This document shows positions 5,053-13,447 of a DNA stretch of 26,070 nucleotides, one piece after another. Made by a program: the position numbers and the translations under genes. Numbering within the stretch: the first letter of the stretch is position 1; each line of letters begins with the position of its first letter. Location: assembly GCA_042218115.1 (NCBI GenBank), contig JBDGRJ010000027.1:1-26070 (forward strand), written 5' to 3'. This DNA is from JBDGRJ01 sp042218115. GTDB taxonomy: Bacteria > Patescibacteriota > Patescibacteriia > Magasanikbacterales > UBA922. The notes under the pieces are model-generated. The model was not told the origin of the DNA. It did no database searches and saw nothing but the letters and a program-made list of their open reading frames with translations.

Positions 5053-8040
5053 TCACTGTTGTTTTTGTACTTCCGGTTCTTCACTGACCTGCTCGGCCTG
5101 TTGCAAGTCCAAACTAACGATCTCACTAACACCGGAGTTCATGGTCACACCATATAAAGCATCAGCCGCATGCATAGTAGTTCTGTTGTGGGTTATAAGG
5201 ATAAACTGAGACTCTTCAGCTAAATCCTCGAGTATGTTTATAAACTTGGATGTATTTGTTTCATCAAGGCTCGCCTCTACCTCATCTAAGACAATAAACG
5301 GTGACGGATTTGTTTTTATTATTGCACAAATTAAAGCTAAAGCAGTCAAAGTTTTTTCACCACCCGACAGAGCACGAATGTTGTCTACTTTTTTATCAGG
5401 CGGTGAAGCTTCTATCTTTACACCTACTATTGCTTCTTCAGAACCCTCTATCTGTTCCTCTTTCTCGCCATACACTCGATTTAGGCTGGCTTCTCCTCCG
5501 CCAAACAATGTCTGGAAGTTATTGTGAAACTCTTCTTTAATTTTGGAAAAAGACTCCTCTCTTTTTTGTTTCATTTTCTTATCTAACTCTCGTATCAGCT
5601 CTTTGCTGTCCTCCATTGCTTGGTTTAGATCAGACAACTGGGTCTTCAGGTCTTCACACTCCTGTTTTAGTTCTTCATACTCTGATTTTACACTCGGATC
5701 TATCTCTCCTATCAGATCTAGCTTATATTTTAACTCTTGAATCTGGTCTCTAACATCATCTTTTTCACTATACTGAATACGCTCAAACCCCTTATCTAAT
5801 ATATCTGAAATGTTGCAGTTTAGTATATTTTCTACTTCTAACTTGATATCTTCTTGCTTGGTTTTTAGTTTCTCCTTTTTCTTCTGTTTTTGGCTGATCT
5901 CATTTTGCAAATCCTTCAGCTCCAACTGTTGCTCTTGCAGCTTGTCCTGCAGAGAGAAAATCTCCTCTTTTTTCTTTTCTTCTTGTTTGTTGAACTGTTC
6001 TATCTTTTGTTTTAGCTGCTCGGCTTTTGAATCCAGCTCACTTATCTGCTGGTTAAGTTCCTCTTTTCTACCCCGAAGCTGCTCCAGATTCTCACTATAT
6101 TCTTCAGGGTCCATCTGAGCTAAATCAAGGTCGGACTTAAGCTCATCTATCTCTTGTTCTATTACTTCCTTTTTTTCAACCATCATTTCTTTTTTACTTT
6201 CTTTCTTCTGTTTCTTTGCTTTCAGGTCAGATATCTTTTTGTGTAATTTATCTTCTTTTTCTTGCAGCTCCTCAAGTTGCTCTTGCAGCTGTTTCAGCTT
6301 TTGTTTTTTGTTCTGATCATCGCTGTCGCTTATCGTGTCCATGCTAAAGCTGACCTTTCTGTTCTTAGAAGATCTATGCCCTCCAGTGATACTTCCACTT
6401 TTATTTAGCACATCACCATCGAGAGTTACCATCCTCACCCTACCAATGCCCAGCTCCTTCGCGGTTTGAACGTCCTCAACAACCAGGGTTGAGCCTAACG
6501 CATACTCAAATGCTTGTCGATACTTTTCATCAAAAGAAACTAGATCTAAAGCTAAATCATACACCTTGGGGTGATTAAATTTGGAAGCATTCACTATTCT
6601 GGGGTTCAGCTTTTGCAAAGGCAAAAAAGTAGCATAACCAAGCCTATTTTGTTTCAAGTATTGGATACAACTTTGTGCCGTATCCTCATTCTGCACCACC
6701 AAGGAATTTAGATGTGACCCAGCTGCAATATCAACAGCCAACCGAAACTTGTCCTCCACTGAACCTAGTTGAGCCAAAGCCCCGAAAAGTCCGTCAAACT
6801 TGTTTTTATTTTTAATTAGCTGATCTATTGCTTTGATGGAGGTCAGGCCGGTACTGGAGCTGGTAGTAGATAGTTGCTGCTTTATCTTTGAGATTTTACC
6901 TTCTAGAGCAGACTTTTTGTACTCTACATCACTCAACTTTTCTTTCTTCTCTTCTATCCGACCGCTAGCTTGATCGATATCTCCTTTAAGGTCTTCTATC
7001 TCACCGCTTACCTCTCGCTTGTCCTCTTTTAGATCCTCTATCTTACTCTCAATCCAACTTATATTTTTATTACCAGCCTGAGAATACTCAGTCTGAAGCT
7101 TACCTTGGAGCACCGCCTTCTCTTCCTCCAGTTTATTTTTCTCATTCACTATTTTCTGGTGTTTTTTCTGCAACCTATCAAAATCTTTGTTGGAGTCATT
7201 TTTTGCTAACTCTGCTAATTTCTGCTTGTGGTCCTCAATCTTTTTATTAATTTCCTTCTCTTTGGTATTTAATTGCTCAAGCTGTGACTCCAGGCTGGAG
7301 ATTTCATCCTCATTTCTCTCAAATAAAGATCCGTAATAACTCTCACGTAACTCAGTCAATTTTAGTTGGATCTCTTTCTTTTCTTCTAGCTTTTCCACCT
7401 TTTTCTTGAGGGAACTCAGGCGAGGTTGTTTTTCTTTAAGTAGGAGCTCTAGTTCCTGAATATTATCCTCGGTCCTGTTTAGCTTCAGCCAGGCCTTGTG
7501 TCTTTTAATTTGATACTGCTTAATACCGAAGGCCTCATCAAAAAACTCTTTTCTTTCTTTGGGGGTTTGAACAACTATATTGTTCACCATCCCTTGTCCG
7601 ACTACACTATACGAACTTTGGGCAAAATTAGCCTTGGCCAAAAGTAGTTTTAAATCCATCAGCCGCACCTCTTCTCCGTTGATAATATATTGACTTTCCC
7701 CGGACCTGTAATACCTACGCTCCAGTGAGATGCTATCTTGATCTATATCTACAACTCTATCAGAGTTATCCAGTATTATTTCCACACTTGCCCTGCCTGC
7801 TCTGCGAGTGCCATCAGAACCGTTAAAAATTATATCCTCATTGGTCTTAGCACGTAGTTTGGATAGGCTTTGCTCACCCATCACCCACCGGATAGCATCA
7901 GAAATATTACTCTTACCGCTCCCATTGGGGCCTACTATCGCAGTGATACTTTTTCGCTGTTTGTCCGGAGATAAAAACTCAAGTGTCGTTTCTTCAGCAA
8001 AAGATTTAAACCCTTGCAAAGTTATTGATTCTAGCCTCAT
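5053..8040 (-). CDS. smc: Chromosome segregation protein SMC
   Basis: SMC dimers form ATP-driven rings that fold and segregate the chromosome, normally with ScpA and ScpB (not in this window). I start at ATG 8040 (MRLESITLQGFKSF), the usual SMC N-terminus; the frame is open further upstream to 8145 but would then overlap the divergent gene and add unrelated residues. The head carries Walker A GPNGSGKS (37-44) and a Q-loop Gln57. Coiled coil runs from about 185 to 395, a hinge from about 414 to 556 (with GLFGALAQL and SGSITGGH), and the second coil from about 560 to 826. The C-head has the signature LSGGEKTLTALAL (from 891), Walker B FIVLDE (915-920) and DEVEASLDE. At 995 residues it is shorter than the usual 1,150-1,200, the loss being in the coils. 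The tail is Glu/Gln-rich. Confidence 0.97.
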   Translation of the reverse strand: MRLESITLQGFKSFAEETTLEFLSPDKQRKSITAIVGPNGSGKSNISDAIRWVMGEQSLSKLRAKTNEDIIFNGSDGTRRAGRASVEIILDNSDRVVDIDQDSISLERRYYRSGESQYIINGEEVRLMDLKLLLAKANFAQSSYSVVGQGMVNNIVVQTPKERKEFFDEAFGIKQYQIKRHKAWLKLNRTEDNIQELELLLKEKQPRLSSLKKKVEKLEEKKEIQLKLTELRESYYGSLFERNEDEISSLESQLEQLNTKEKEINKKIEDHKQKLAELAKNDSNKDFDRLQKKHQKIVNEKNKLEEEKAVLQGKLQTEYSQAGNKNISWIESKIEDLKEDKREVSGEIEDLKGDIDQASGRIEEKKEKLSDVEYKKSALEGKISKIKQQLSTTSSSTGLTSIKAIDQLIKNKNKFDGLFGALAQLGSVEDKFRLAVDIAAGSHLNSLVVQNEDTAQSCIQYLKQNRLGYATFLPLQKLNPRIVNASKFNHPKVYDLALDLVSFDEKYRQAFEYALGSTLVVEDVQTAKELGIGRVRMVTLDGDVLNKSGSITGGHRSSKNRKVSFSMDTISDSDDQNKKQKLKQLQEQLEELQEKEDKLHKKISDLKAKKQKKESKKEMMVEKKEVIEQEIDELKSDLDLAQMDPEEYSENLEQLRGRKEELNQQISELDSKAEQLKQKIEQFNKQEEKKKEEIFSLQDKLQEQQLELKDLQNEISQKQKKKEKLKTKQEDIKLEVENILNCNISDILDKGFERIQYSEKDDVRDQIQELKYKLDLIGEIDPSVKSEYEELKQECEDLKTQLSDLNQAMEDSKELIRELDKKMKQKREESFSKIKEEFHNNFQTLFGGGEASLNRVYGEKEEQIEGSEEAIVGVKIEASPPDKKVDNIRALSGGEKTLTALALICAIIKTNPSPFIVLDEVEASLDETNTSKFINILEDLAEESQFILITHNRTTMHAADALYGVTMNSGVSEIVSLDLQQAEQVSEEPEVQKQQ

Positions 8041-8043
8041 CGT

Positions 8044-8072
8044 TTGACAAAAGTTCTTAATTTTAATAAAAT
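8044..8072 (+). promoter_or_regulatory. Promoter of the DHH phosphoesterase gene
   Basis: TTGACA (8044-8049) and TAAAAT (8067-8072) are 17 nt apart, giving a leader of about 34 nt. It lies in the 73-bp divergent gap with smc. Confidence 0.85.
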
Positions 8073-8113
8073 CTACCCTTCGTATATAAAAGAATAACAA
8101 TTTAAAGAAATAA

Positions 8114-9103
8114 ATGCTAGAGCGAGAAGCAAAACAAATCCACAATGAGATTAAAAAGGCGGAACATATACTGATAGTCCCTCACCCGGGTCCAGACGGG
8201 GATGCTATGGGTTCTGCAACAGCTCTGATGCATTATCTCCAAGATGTAGGGAAAGAACATACTATATTTTGCAAAAGCGAAGCTGATAATAAGCTGAATT
8301 TTTTGCCGTATGTGGAGAAGTTATCAACAGAAAAGGCTGTATGGGAAGAGTCCTACTTCGATCTAATTATAGTGCTCGACTCCGGTGATCTGGAATACGC
8401 TGGCATAAAAGAATACATCAATAAACTAGAAGATAAACCAACGATCATAAATATAGACCATCACGACCAAAACTCCTATTTTGGTGATATAAATATGGTT
8501 GCAGCTTCTGCTGCTTCCACTACTCAGATCCTGTACTACTTTTTTACTGCTAACGATATAAAAATTGACGCTCAACTAGCTACCTGCCTGCTTACCGGCA
8601 TCTTGACTGACACCGACAACTTTACTAATGCCGCTACAACCGTAGCTTCATTAGAAATTGCTGGTGAACTAGTCAAAAAAGGAGGGAAAATTCAACTGAT
8701 AAAAGAGGTAATGTTCCAAGATAAATCAGTAAACGCTCTGAAGCTGTGGGGCAAAGCACTTTCCCGACTATCAAAACATGATCAGCATGAAATAGTATAC
8801 ACATACTTAACCCAAGAAGACCTAGACGAACACGGTGTTGGGGAAGAGGCTACAGAGGGTATAGCTAACTTTATGAACGCTCTCCAAGAAGGAAAGGCAG
8901 CTCTAATACTCAAAGAAAGGAGCGACGGCAAAGTAAAGGGTAGTTTTCGCACTACCAGGGATGATATGGATGTATCTAAGCTAGCTCAAGCTCTAGGAGG
9001 AGGTGGACACAGAAAAGCCTCCGGGTTCAAAAGCGAAGACGACTTAAAGGGGACTCTACAAAAAGTATGGGAAGCAGCTGAAGAGACCAAACATCAAAGC
9101 TAA
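8114..9103 (+). CDS. nrnA: DHH/DHHA1 phosphoesterase (NrnA-type oligoribonuclease/pAp phosphatase)
   Basis: Proteins of this family use two metal ions to degrade very short RNAs (nanoRNAs), pAp or cyclic dinucleotide products. Residue positions: motif I PHPGPDGDAMGS (Asp28, Asp30), motif II VLDSGD (Asp89), motif III NIDHHDQN (Asp115-His116-His117), motif IV LLTGILTDTDNF, and a C-terminal DHHA1 domain with GGGGHRKASGF (about 295-305). The 329 residues match stand-alone NrnA (about 310-330). No CBS, GGDEF or PAS domain is present, so a GdpP-type c-di-AMP phosphodiesterase is unlikely. The gene is divergent from smc behind a good promoter. The exact substrate cannot be told from sequence. Confidence 0.9.
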   Translation: MLEREAKQIHNEIKKAEHILIVPHPGPDGDAMGSATALMHYLQDVGKEHTIFCKSEADNKLNFLPYVEKLSTEKAVWEESYFDLIIVLDSGDLEYAGIKEYINKLEDKPTIINIDHHDQNSYFGDINMVAASAASTTQILYYFFTANDIKIDAQLATCLLTGILTDTDNFTNAATTVASLEIAGELVKKGGKIQLIKEVMFQDKSVNALKLWGKALSRLSKHDQHEIVYTYLTQEDLDEHGVGEEATEGIANFMNALQEGKAALILKERSDGKVKGSFRTTRDDMDVSKLAQALGGGGHRKASGFKSEDDLKGTLQKVWEAAEETKHQS

Positions 9104-9334
9104 CTTTTAAAAAGCTGGGGTATAAACAAACCTTTCGTCTGAAAACTGATTCTCCAATTATCTCTTAGGTTAATTCCACGAAATATTATAAAACCCCTTA
9201 AATACACCACTAGAATAGTGTATATCTAAATCACTACACATGATGGGTAATTCATCAGATTAACGAGTCTTCTTTTACAATCCAGGCCTTTTTTGTTAAT
9301 CTTAGTACTGACCTTTTAAATTAACAAATATATT

Positions 9335-9949
9335 ATGGAAGAAGACTCATTTGAAGTCCCGGAGATTAGGTCTCAATATCCTGTCCCTCGGGTCATTGAA
9401 CAAACCTCGAAGGGTGAGAGAGCCTATGATATTTACTCTCGTCTTCTGGAAGATAGAATAGTTTTTGTAGGGCGCACCATAGATGATGTGCTTGCAAACA
9501 CGGTAATAGCACAGCTCCTATTTTTAGAAAACGACAACACGGACCAAGACATAAAGCTCTACATCAACTCCAGAGGAGGTTCCGTTACTGCAGGTATGGC
9601 GGTATATGATACCATCCAATACATAGAGCCTGAAGTCTCTACTATCTGTGTAGGTATGGCAGCGAGTATGGCTTCAGTTTTGCTTGCAGGCGGGGCAGAA
9701 GGAAAAAGGTTTTGCCTACCCAACAGTGAGGTGATGATACACCAAGTCATGGGAGGAGCTGAAGGACAGGCAAGTGATGTAGAGATTCATGCCCGCCGGA
9801 TCCTAAGGATTAAAGAAAAAATAAATGAGATCTTAGCTAAGCATACCGGTAAAGATAAAGAAACAATTAAAAAAGATAGCGACAGGGATTACTTTATGAC
9901 CGCCCAAGAAGCAAAGGATTATGGCATCGTGGATAAAATTATAGACTAA
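9335..9949 (+). CDS. clpP: ATP-dependent Clp protease proteolytic subunit ClpP
   Basis: ClpP forms the double-heptameric serine protease chamber fed by ClpX or ClpC/ClpA. The 204-residue protein has the complete triad: Ser111 (GMAASMAS), His136 (EVMIHQVMGG) and Asp185 (DSDRDYFM), at the family's spacing. The N-terminus (VPRVIEQTSKGERAYDIYSRLLEDRIVF region) is well conserved, with about 12 residues ahead of it that could be a propeptide or regulatory tail. It appears to be monocistronic: 231 bp of non-coding sequence lie before it and a strong terminator follows. No Shine-Dalgarno precedes the ATG. A weak promoter-like pair (TTGTTA 9293-9298, TTAAAT 9316-9321, 17-nt spacing) would give an almost leaderless mRNA. 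I do not see a CIRCE or CtsR operator. Confidence 0.97.
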   Translation: MEEDSFEVPEIRSQYPVPRVIEQTSKGERAYDIYSRLLEDRIVFVGRTIDDVLANTVIAQLLFLENDNTDQDIKLYINSRGGSVTAGMAVYDTIQYIEPEVSTICVGMAASMASVLLAGGAEGKRFCLPNSEVMIHQVMGGAEGQASDVEIHARRILRIKEKINEILAKHTGKDKETIKKDSDRDYFMTAQEAKDYGIVDKIID

Positions 9950-9953
9950 AATA

Positions 9954-9985
9954 AAAACTGACCGCTGATCGCGGTCAGTTTTTTA
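9954..9985 (+). terminator. Terminator of clpP
   Basis: A 12-bp stem (AAAACTGACCGC/GCGGTCAGTTTT) with a 5-nt loop is followed by a T-run. It starts a few bases after the clpP stop. Confidence 0.95.
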
Positions 9986-9989
9986 GCTT

Positions 9990-10262
9990 TTCTGGCTTCA
10001 AGCTGTGTCCTGAAGATGTTCTAGGAGAATGCAAGCGTGAGCCTACTTTTCCCAGCAACACCTTCTGCCTTTGGACACAGCCGAAGGTCATAGAACATGA
10101 TCTTCGGCCGGGCCCAAAGATCTGTATCCAAGAAGGCACGCCATAGGGAAAGGCAAGCGTGAGCCTACCCAACCTACGACAACGTGCCCCCATGCTTGTC
10201 GTGGATACAGATGAGATACTACGTAAATAGTATCTTTCTGTATCCAGTCTTGGGCCTTTTTG
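9990..10262 (+). other. Hairpin-rich non-coding region, candidate structured RNA or repeat pair
   Basis: This is the main content of the 563-bp convergent gap between clpP and the vanW-like gene. Inverted pairs I can see are GCTGTGTCC (about 10011) with GGACACAGC (about 10073), CCGAAGgTCAT with ATGAtCTTCGG (10081-10107), ATCTGTATCC (about 10120) with GGATACAGAT (about 10203), GATACTA with TAGTATC (about 10214-10233), and an outer GGCCCAA (about 10111) with TTGGGCC (about 10250) that runs into TTTTTG. The two larger units share GCAAGCGTGAGCCTAC (about 10031 and 10153), so they are related to each other. An open frame across the region has no coding character. It does not match the conserved cores of RNase P RNA, tmRNA or 6S RNA that I know. 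The rest of the gap (10263-10512) holds only the hairpin at 10419-10438. Confidence 0.5.
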
Positions 10263-10414
10263 TCAATGATCGATCGTTAAATAATAACACAATATTAAAA
10301 CCTTGTCAAATGGAGGGGGGTGTAATAAGAGCTTAATACTTGCTTTCTTTACTAAATCTAGAGTTATTTAAAAAACAAATACACAAAAGAAGTTTTTGAA
10401 AAGAAGAACATAAT

Positions 10415-10438
10415 AAATCCCCACCTAGCAAGGTGGGG
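10415..10438 (-). terminator. Probable terminator of the hsp20-vanW operon
   Basis: A perfect 8-bp stem (CCCCACCT/AGGTGGGG) with a 4-nt loop lies 75 bp past the stop of the VanW-like gene. On the minus strand it is followed by ATTTATTATG, a weak T-rich tail. Confidence 0.55.
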
Positions 10439-10512
10439 CATTGTTATGGTTTAGAAACTGAACCATACTAGTTGCCTGTGAATAACCCGGTTTTACACTT
10501 TACCCGATAATA

Positions 10513-12423
10513 CTATTGCTCTTCATTTTCTGATGAAGTTTCTTCTTGTTTTTGCTCTTCTTTATTTTTCTTTTCGACTCCTTTCAGACAGATCTGAGGT
10601 AAGGGGCGATAATGGCTGGTAAACACCCTCTCTTTTGTTTCACCATTGGGAAGTACGCGTTTATAGGTGAATGAGGCATCGGCCCCTATATGTTCTTTTT
10701 GACATTTTGTTTTACCCGGAGGTAGTGAAGTAGTTTCTTTTACTTTCTTCTTTCCGGGCTGATACCAGTTTGAGACGGTCGGATGGGTATAGGTTGAGGC
10801 CGATCTCCCGTCATCATCTCCCCAAAGGGTGTAGTAAAGCTTCCCTTCTCTCACATCAACTTCCGTTTGGATCAATACATAATCGTCAGTAGTATTTTTA
10901 AAGCGAAAATCAGGCTTGGGATTATATATAGTGGCATCCGTTCCCGGTAATCCATTTACCGGATCAGCATAATAGTTCACTACCAGAGAGTGATTTCTTC
11001 TCTCAGTAATCGGCATCCCAGCCTCCATTGCCATTCTAAACAGTGTCGTTCCTAGCTGACAAAGCCCTCCTCCCAGTTCAGGTTTTAACTCCTCTCCTTT
11101 AATCACGAGCTCAGGTAAGTATCCGGCTGCACGTGTATAAGGTCTAGTAAACTTAACTGCCGAAAATTCCTCGCCGGGCGGTATTAGCAAACCATCAAGT
11201 TTATTTGATCCTACCTGTATGTTATGAACCCTGTTTGCCGGACTACCCGCAAAGTTCGATACCCCGGTACCCAGCTTCTCCTCTATACCAAGATTGTTTA
11301 CTTCCGGTACAGTTATATCAGGTTTTATTGTCTTAACAGCAAGGTTGACAGTGTTGGTGACAGCGCCGGGGTTATCGGAGCTCATTCTTTTTTGAAGCAC
11401 TTGTTCTATTTTCTTTACATTTTGTTCCAGATCTACCTCAAGCCCATTTTCAGCGGGAGTAAACTTCTTTACCCTCTTTCCATCGACCTCAAATTTTGCA
11501 TTCTGAGCAGCCTTATTCACCTGTTTTGCTATATTATCCTCTATAAATTTGGATATTTTCTCTTTATCAATTCCTATAATTACCTCACCCTGAACATACT
11601 TCGGCTGTGCCCAGTCCCGAATATTTTCTAAGGTTACCCCCCACATTCTATCCTTATTCTCATTGTTGTAGATAAGCTCTATTTCTTCGGTAAATATTTT
11701 TCCTAAATTACCCACCACAGATCTTAGGTCATCTTCTTTTATCTGAGCTTGTTTCGGGTTCTTTTCTACTCTGACTTCAGGGTATTTAAGCAGGGACCAC
11801 TGATCTTTTATCTGGTCTACTGCTTTTTGGTAGTTGTAAAAAAAACCAGATCTTGAGGGTTTTATCTGATACTCCAGTGGTTTAATTGAGCTAATCTCAA
11901 GTTGTGCATTTTTAGGTTCAATTTGCTCTGCTCCTATATTATCCTTAATTATCTGCTTAACTCTACTCTCATCAACCTCCAATGTAGCAAGCTCAAACTT
12001 TTTCTTTTTAGACAGCTGCAACAAATACTTCTTGATCAAACCTAGATAACCACCTTGCTTACCATAAGAGACTAATCTCTCAGCCTCTTTTTGAGGCTCA
12101 GTACTGATCAGCTCAATTGTATTCCCCCCTTTTTCCCCCAACACAATAAGTGTATTCAAGTTAAAGCTTCTCACCTTATCCTGGCTGTCTACATACTCTA
12201 CTTTTACCCCCTCAGAGGCTAGCACATCATTCATTTTCTGCAGCTTTTGGGCTATTTGTTCCTCAGTGAGACCACCAAAATTATAACCTCCTAAATAAAC
12301 ATTGGGTAGGGCTCTATCTTGATAAGAAGCCACTATACCGTAGCCGCCTGAAAAAAATATTATCAATACAGCGACTAGAAAAATAGATATCGAAATTTTA
12401 GTATTAGATTTGAAAAAACTCAC
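10513..12423 (-). CDS. VanW-family protein with peptidoglycan-binding-like repeats
   Basis: The 636-residue protein has one N-terminal membrane helix (about residues 10-30) and a long extracytoplasmic part. The middle (about 35-390) looks like two PG_binding_4 (YoaR-like) units. The VanW domain follows (about 400-550), with FSAVKFTRPYTRAAGYLPEL, GGGLCQLGTTLFRMAMEAG, ERRNHSLVVNYY and GTDATIYNP, which are hallmarks of the family. After it come a short beta-rich segment (KLYYTLWGDDDGR) and a Lys/Glu/Gln-rich tail. VanW is common in Gram-positive-type and CPR genomes and is linked to the cell wall, but its biochemical role is unknown. The start is GTG (12421-12423), overlapping the hsp20 stop by 4 nt (GTGA), so the two are translationally coupled. 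Confidence 0.88.
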   Translation of the reverse strand: MSFFKSNTKISISIFLVAVLIIFFSGGYGIVASYQDRALPNVYLGGYNFGGLTEEQIAQKLQKMNDVLASEGVKVEYVDSQDKVRSFNLNTLIVLGEKGGNTIELISTEPQKEAERLVSYGKQGGYLGLIKKYLLQLSKKKKFELATLEVDESRVKQIIKDNIGAEQIEPKNAQLEISSIKPLEYQIKPSRSGFFYNYQKAVDQIKDQWSLLKYPEVRVEKNPKQAQIKEDDLRSVVGNLGKIFTEEIELIYNNENKDRMWGVTLENIRDWAQPKYVQGEVIIGIDKEKISKFIEDNIAKQVNKAAQNAKFEVDGKRVKKFTPAENGLEVDLEQNVKKIEQVLQKRMSSDNPGAVTNTVNLAVKTIKPDITVPEVNNLGIEEKLGTGVSNFAGSPANRVHNIQVGSNKLDGLLIPPGEEFSAVKFTRPYTRAAGYLPELVIKGEELKPELGGGLCQLGTTLFRMAMEAGMPITERRNHSLVVNYYADPVNGLPGTDATIYNPKPDFRFKNTTDDYVLIQTEVDVREGKLYYTLWGDDDGRSASTYTHPTVSNWYQPGKKKVKETTSLPPGKTKCQKEHIGADASFTYKRVLPNGETKERVFTSHYRPLPQICLKGVEKKNKEEQKQEETSSENEEQ

Positions 12424-12866
12424 TCTTCAATTATGTTTATTGGAACATCACGCTCAGTATCTTTTTTTGGAATAAATACCTTTAAAATACCATTCTTGTA
12501 CTCTGCATAAGCCATATCCGCCTGAATATCAATCGGAAGGACTATAGTTCTGGAGAATGGCCCCCAGTAACATTCACGGTGATGAAATTCCAGCCGACTA
12601 TGGTCTATATCATCACCCAATGGTAATTTCCTCTCTCCTCTGATCGTAAGCAAGTCATTGTGAATGTTTACATTTACCTCTTCCACAGCAGCCCCGGCCA
12701 TAGTAGATATAACAACAAGTCTCTCCTCGTCAGACACTACATCTACAGCTAGCTCTCCTTCGGGAGAGTTATGCCATTCGGGAACCTGATCTGTCTGCTC
12801 AAACTCAGAGCTAGAGCCAGGTTCTGTCTTTAATTTAAGGGAGTAATTATCTTCTTCAGGGCCCAT
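12420..12866 (-). CDS. Small heat-shock protein, Hsp20/alpha-crystallin family
   Basis: Small heat-shock proteins are ATP-independent holdases that form oligomers and bind unfolding proteins. The 148-residue protein has a short acidic N-terminus, an alpha-crystallin domain (about 38-135, with AVDVVSDEERLVVISTMAGA, LTIRGERK and the closing NGILKVFIPKK), and a C-terminal INI (143-145) matching the IxI oligomerisation motif. The segment HHRECYWGPFSRTIVLP is typical. It is first in a two-gene operon with the VanW-like gene, an unusual pairing that could hint at envelope stress. No CIRCE-like operator and no clear promoter are seen upstream (12867-12948). Confidence 0.93.
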   Translation of the reverse strand: MGPEEDNYSLKLKTEPGSSSEFEQTDQVPEWHNSPEGELAVDVVSDEERLVVISTMAGAAVEEVNVNIHNDLLTIRGERKLPLGDDIDHSRLEFHHRECYWGPFSRTIVLPIDIQADMAYAEYKNGILKVFIPKKDTERDVPINIIEE

Positions 12867-12948
12867 TAAATAGAAAAATATTACTTAGTATCTCACAAGT
12901 TAGTATAAAACAATATACTTGAATCTAAAAACTAGAAGAATAGGTATG

Positions 12949-13035
12949 CGGAGAGGGGGGGATTCGAACCCCCGGATCCAATGAAGGATCAACGCCTTAG
13001 CAGGGCGCTGCATTCGACCACTCTGCCACCTCTCC
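12949..13035 (-). tRNA. tRNA-Ser (GCT)
   Basis: On the minus strand the acceptor is GGAGAGG/CCTCTCC, the anticodon loop CTGCTAA (anticodon GCT), with a long class II variable arm (GATCC/GGATC pairing), T-stem GGGGG/CCCCC and discriminator G. No CCA is encoded. Confidence 0.97.
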
Positions 13036-13101
13036 TTCTTGTGTTTTTAACTTCAGTCTTTAACTCGCGTACAGTATCTGAAAGTAGCTAAAACCAGTGC
13101 A

Positions 13102-13161
13102 GATACACTTCTGATTGCTTGCCTTGAGCTTGTCTCACCCGCAAGCAATCAGAAGTGTATC
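13102..13161. repeat. 21-bp perfect inverted repeat
   Basis: Arms at 13102-13122 and 13141-13161 are exact reverse complements, separated by 18 nt containing TTGAGCTTGTCTCACC. There is no T-run, so it is not a standard terminator. It resembles a mobile palindromic element or a stable RNA/DNA hairpin. Confidence 0.9.
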
Positions 13162-13168
13162 GAACTAA

Positions 13169-13181
13169 GCGGAGAGAGGGG
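13169..13181. repeat. Duplicate of the tRNA-Ser(TGA) 3' end
   Basis: GCGGAGAGAGGGG occurs here and at 13315-13327, where it forms the discriminator, acceptor and part of the T-stem of tRNA-Ser(TGA). Direct repeats of a tRNA 3' end are typical of integration sites. The interval is only about 146 bp and encodes nothing. Confidence 0.55.
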
Positions 13182-13315
13182 CTCCCTTCCGATCGAAGCT
13201 CTGATGACCTTCGTCTTCAAGCCGGCCCTCGCTGTGTTCGTCTTATCTTCGATAAACTCGCACAAGCTCCGGGCTTCTCATCCCCACACGAGCAAAGACT
13301 TTTGCTCGTTCTCTG

Positions 13316-13402
13316 CGGAGAGAGGGGGATTCGAACCCCCGAGGCCGTGAGGCCTGCCGGCTTTCAAGGCCGGTGCATTCAACCAGGCTCTGCCATCTCT
13401 CC
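13316..13402 (-). tRNA. tRNA-Ser (TGA)
   Basis: On the minus strand the acceptor is GGAGAGA/TCTCTCC, the anticodon loop CTTGAAA (anticodon TGA), with a GGCCTCACGGCC variable arm, T-stem GGGGG/CCCCC and discriminator G. No CCA is encoded. Confidence 0.97.
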
Positions 13403-13416
13403 GGCTAAGCACCGTT

Positions 13417-13445
13417 ATTCTACTAGAAAAATAATGCTATGTCAA
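13417..13445 (-). promoter_or_regulatory. Promoter of tRNA-Ser (TGA)
   Basis: On the minus strand TTGACA (13440-13445), 17 nt, TAGAAT (13417-13422). The predicted start is a few bases upstream of the tRNA. The -35 box touches the end of comF. Confidence 0.82.
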
Positions 13446-13447
13446 CA

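Larger units (their letters stand above)
13036..13315. other. Non-coding region between two tRNA-Ser genes
   Basis: No gene is supported here. The stretch contains a 21-bp perfect inverted repeat, a 13-bp copy of the tRNA-Ser(TGA) 3' end, a 9-bp hairpin (ACGAGCAAA/TTTGCTCGT, 13288-13309) and short blocks shared with other intergenic regions of the window. Confidence 0.6.

Noticed and set aside
8041..8145. N-terminal extension of SMC to the upstream ATG at 8145
   Set aside because: It would overlap the divergent phosphoesterase start and add residues with no SMC similarity; MRLESITLQGFKSF is the normal SMC start.
9104..9334. CIRCE, CtsR or similar operator upstream of clpP
   Set aside because: An imperfect dyad (around ATACACCACTAG/TAGTGTAT) is present but matches neither consensus; left unassigned.
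9975..10193. 72-residue minus-strand open frame
   Set aside because: It covers the clpP terminator and the hairpin region, and its sequence looks like translated repeats.
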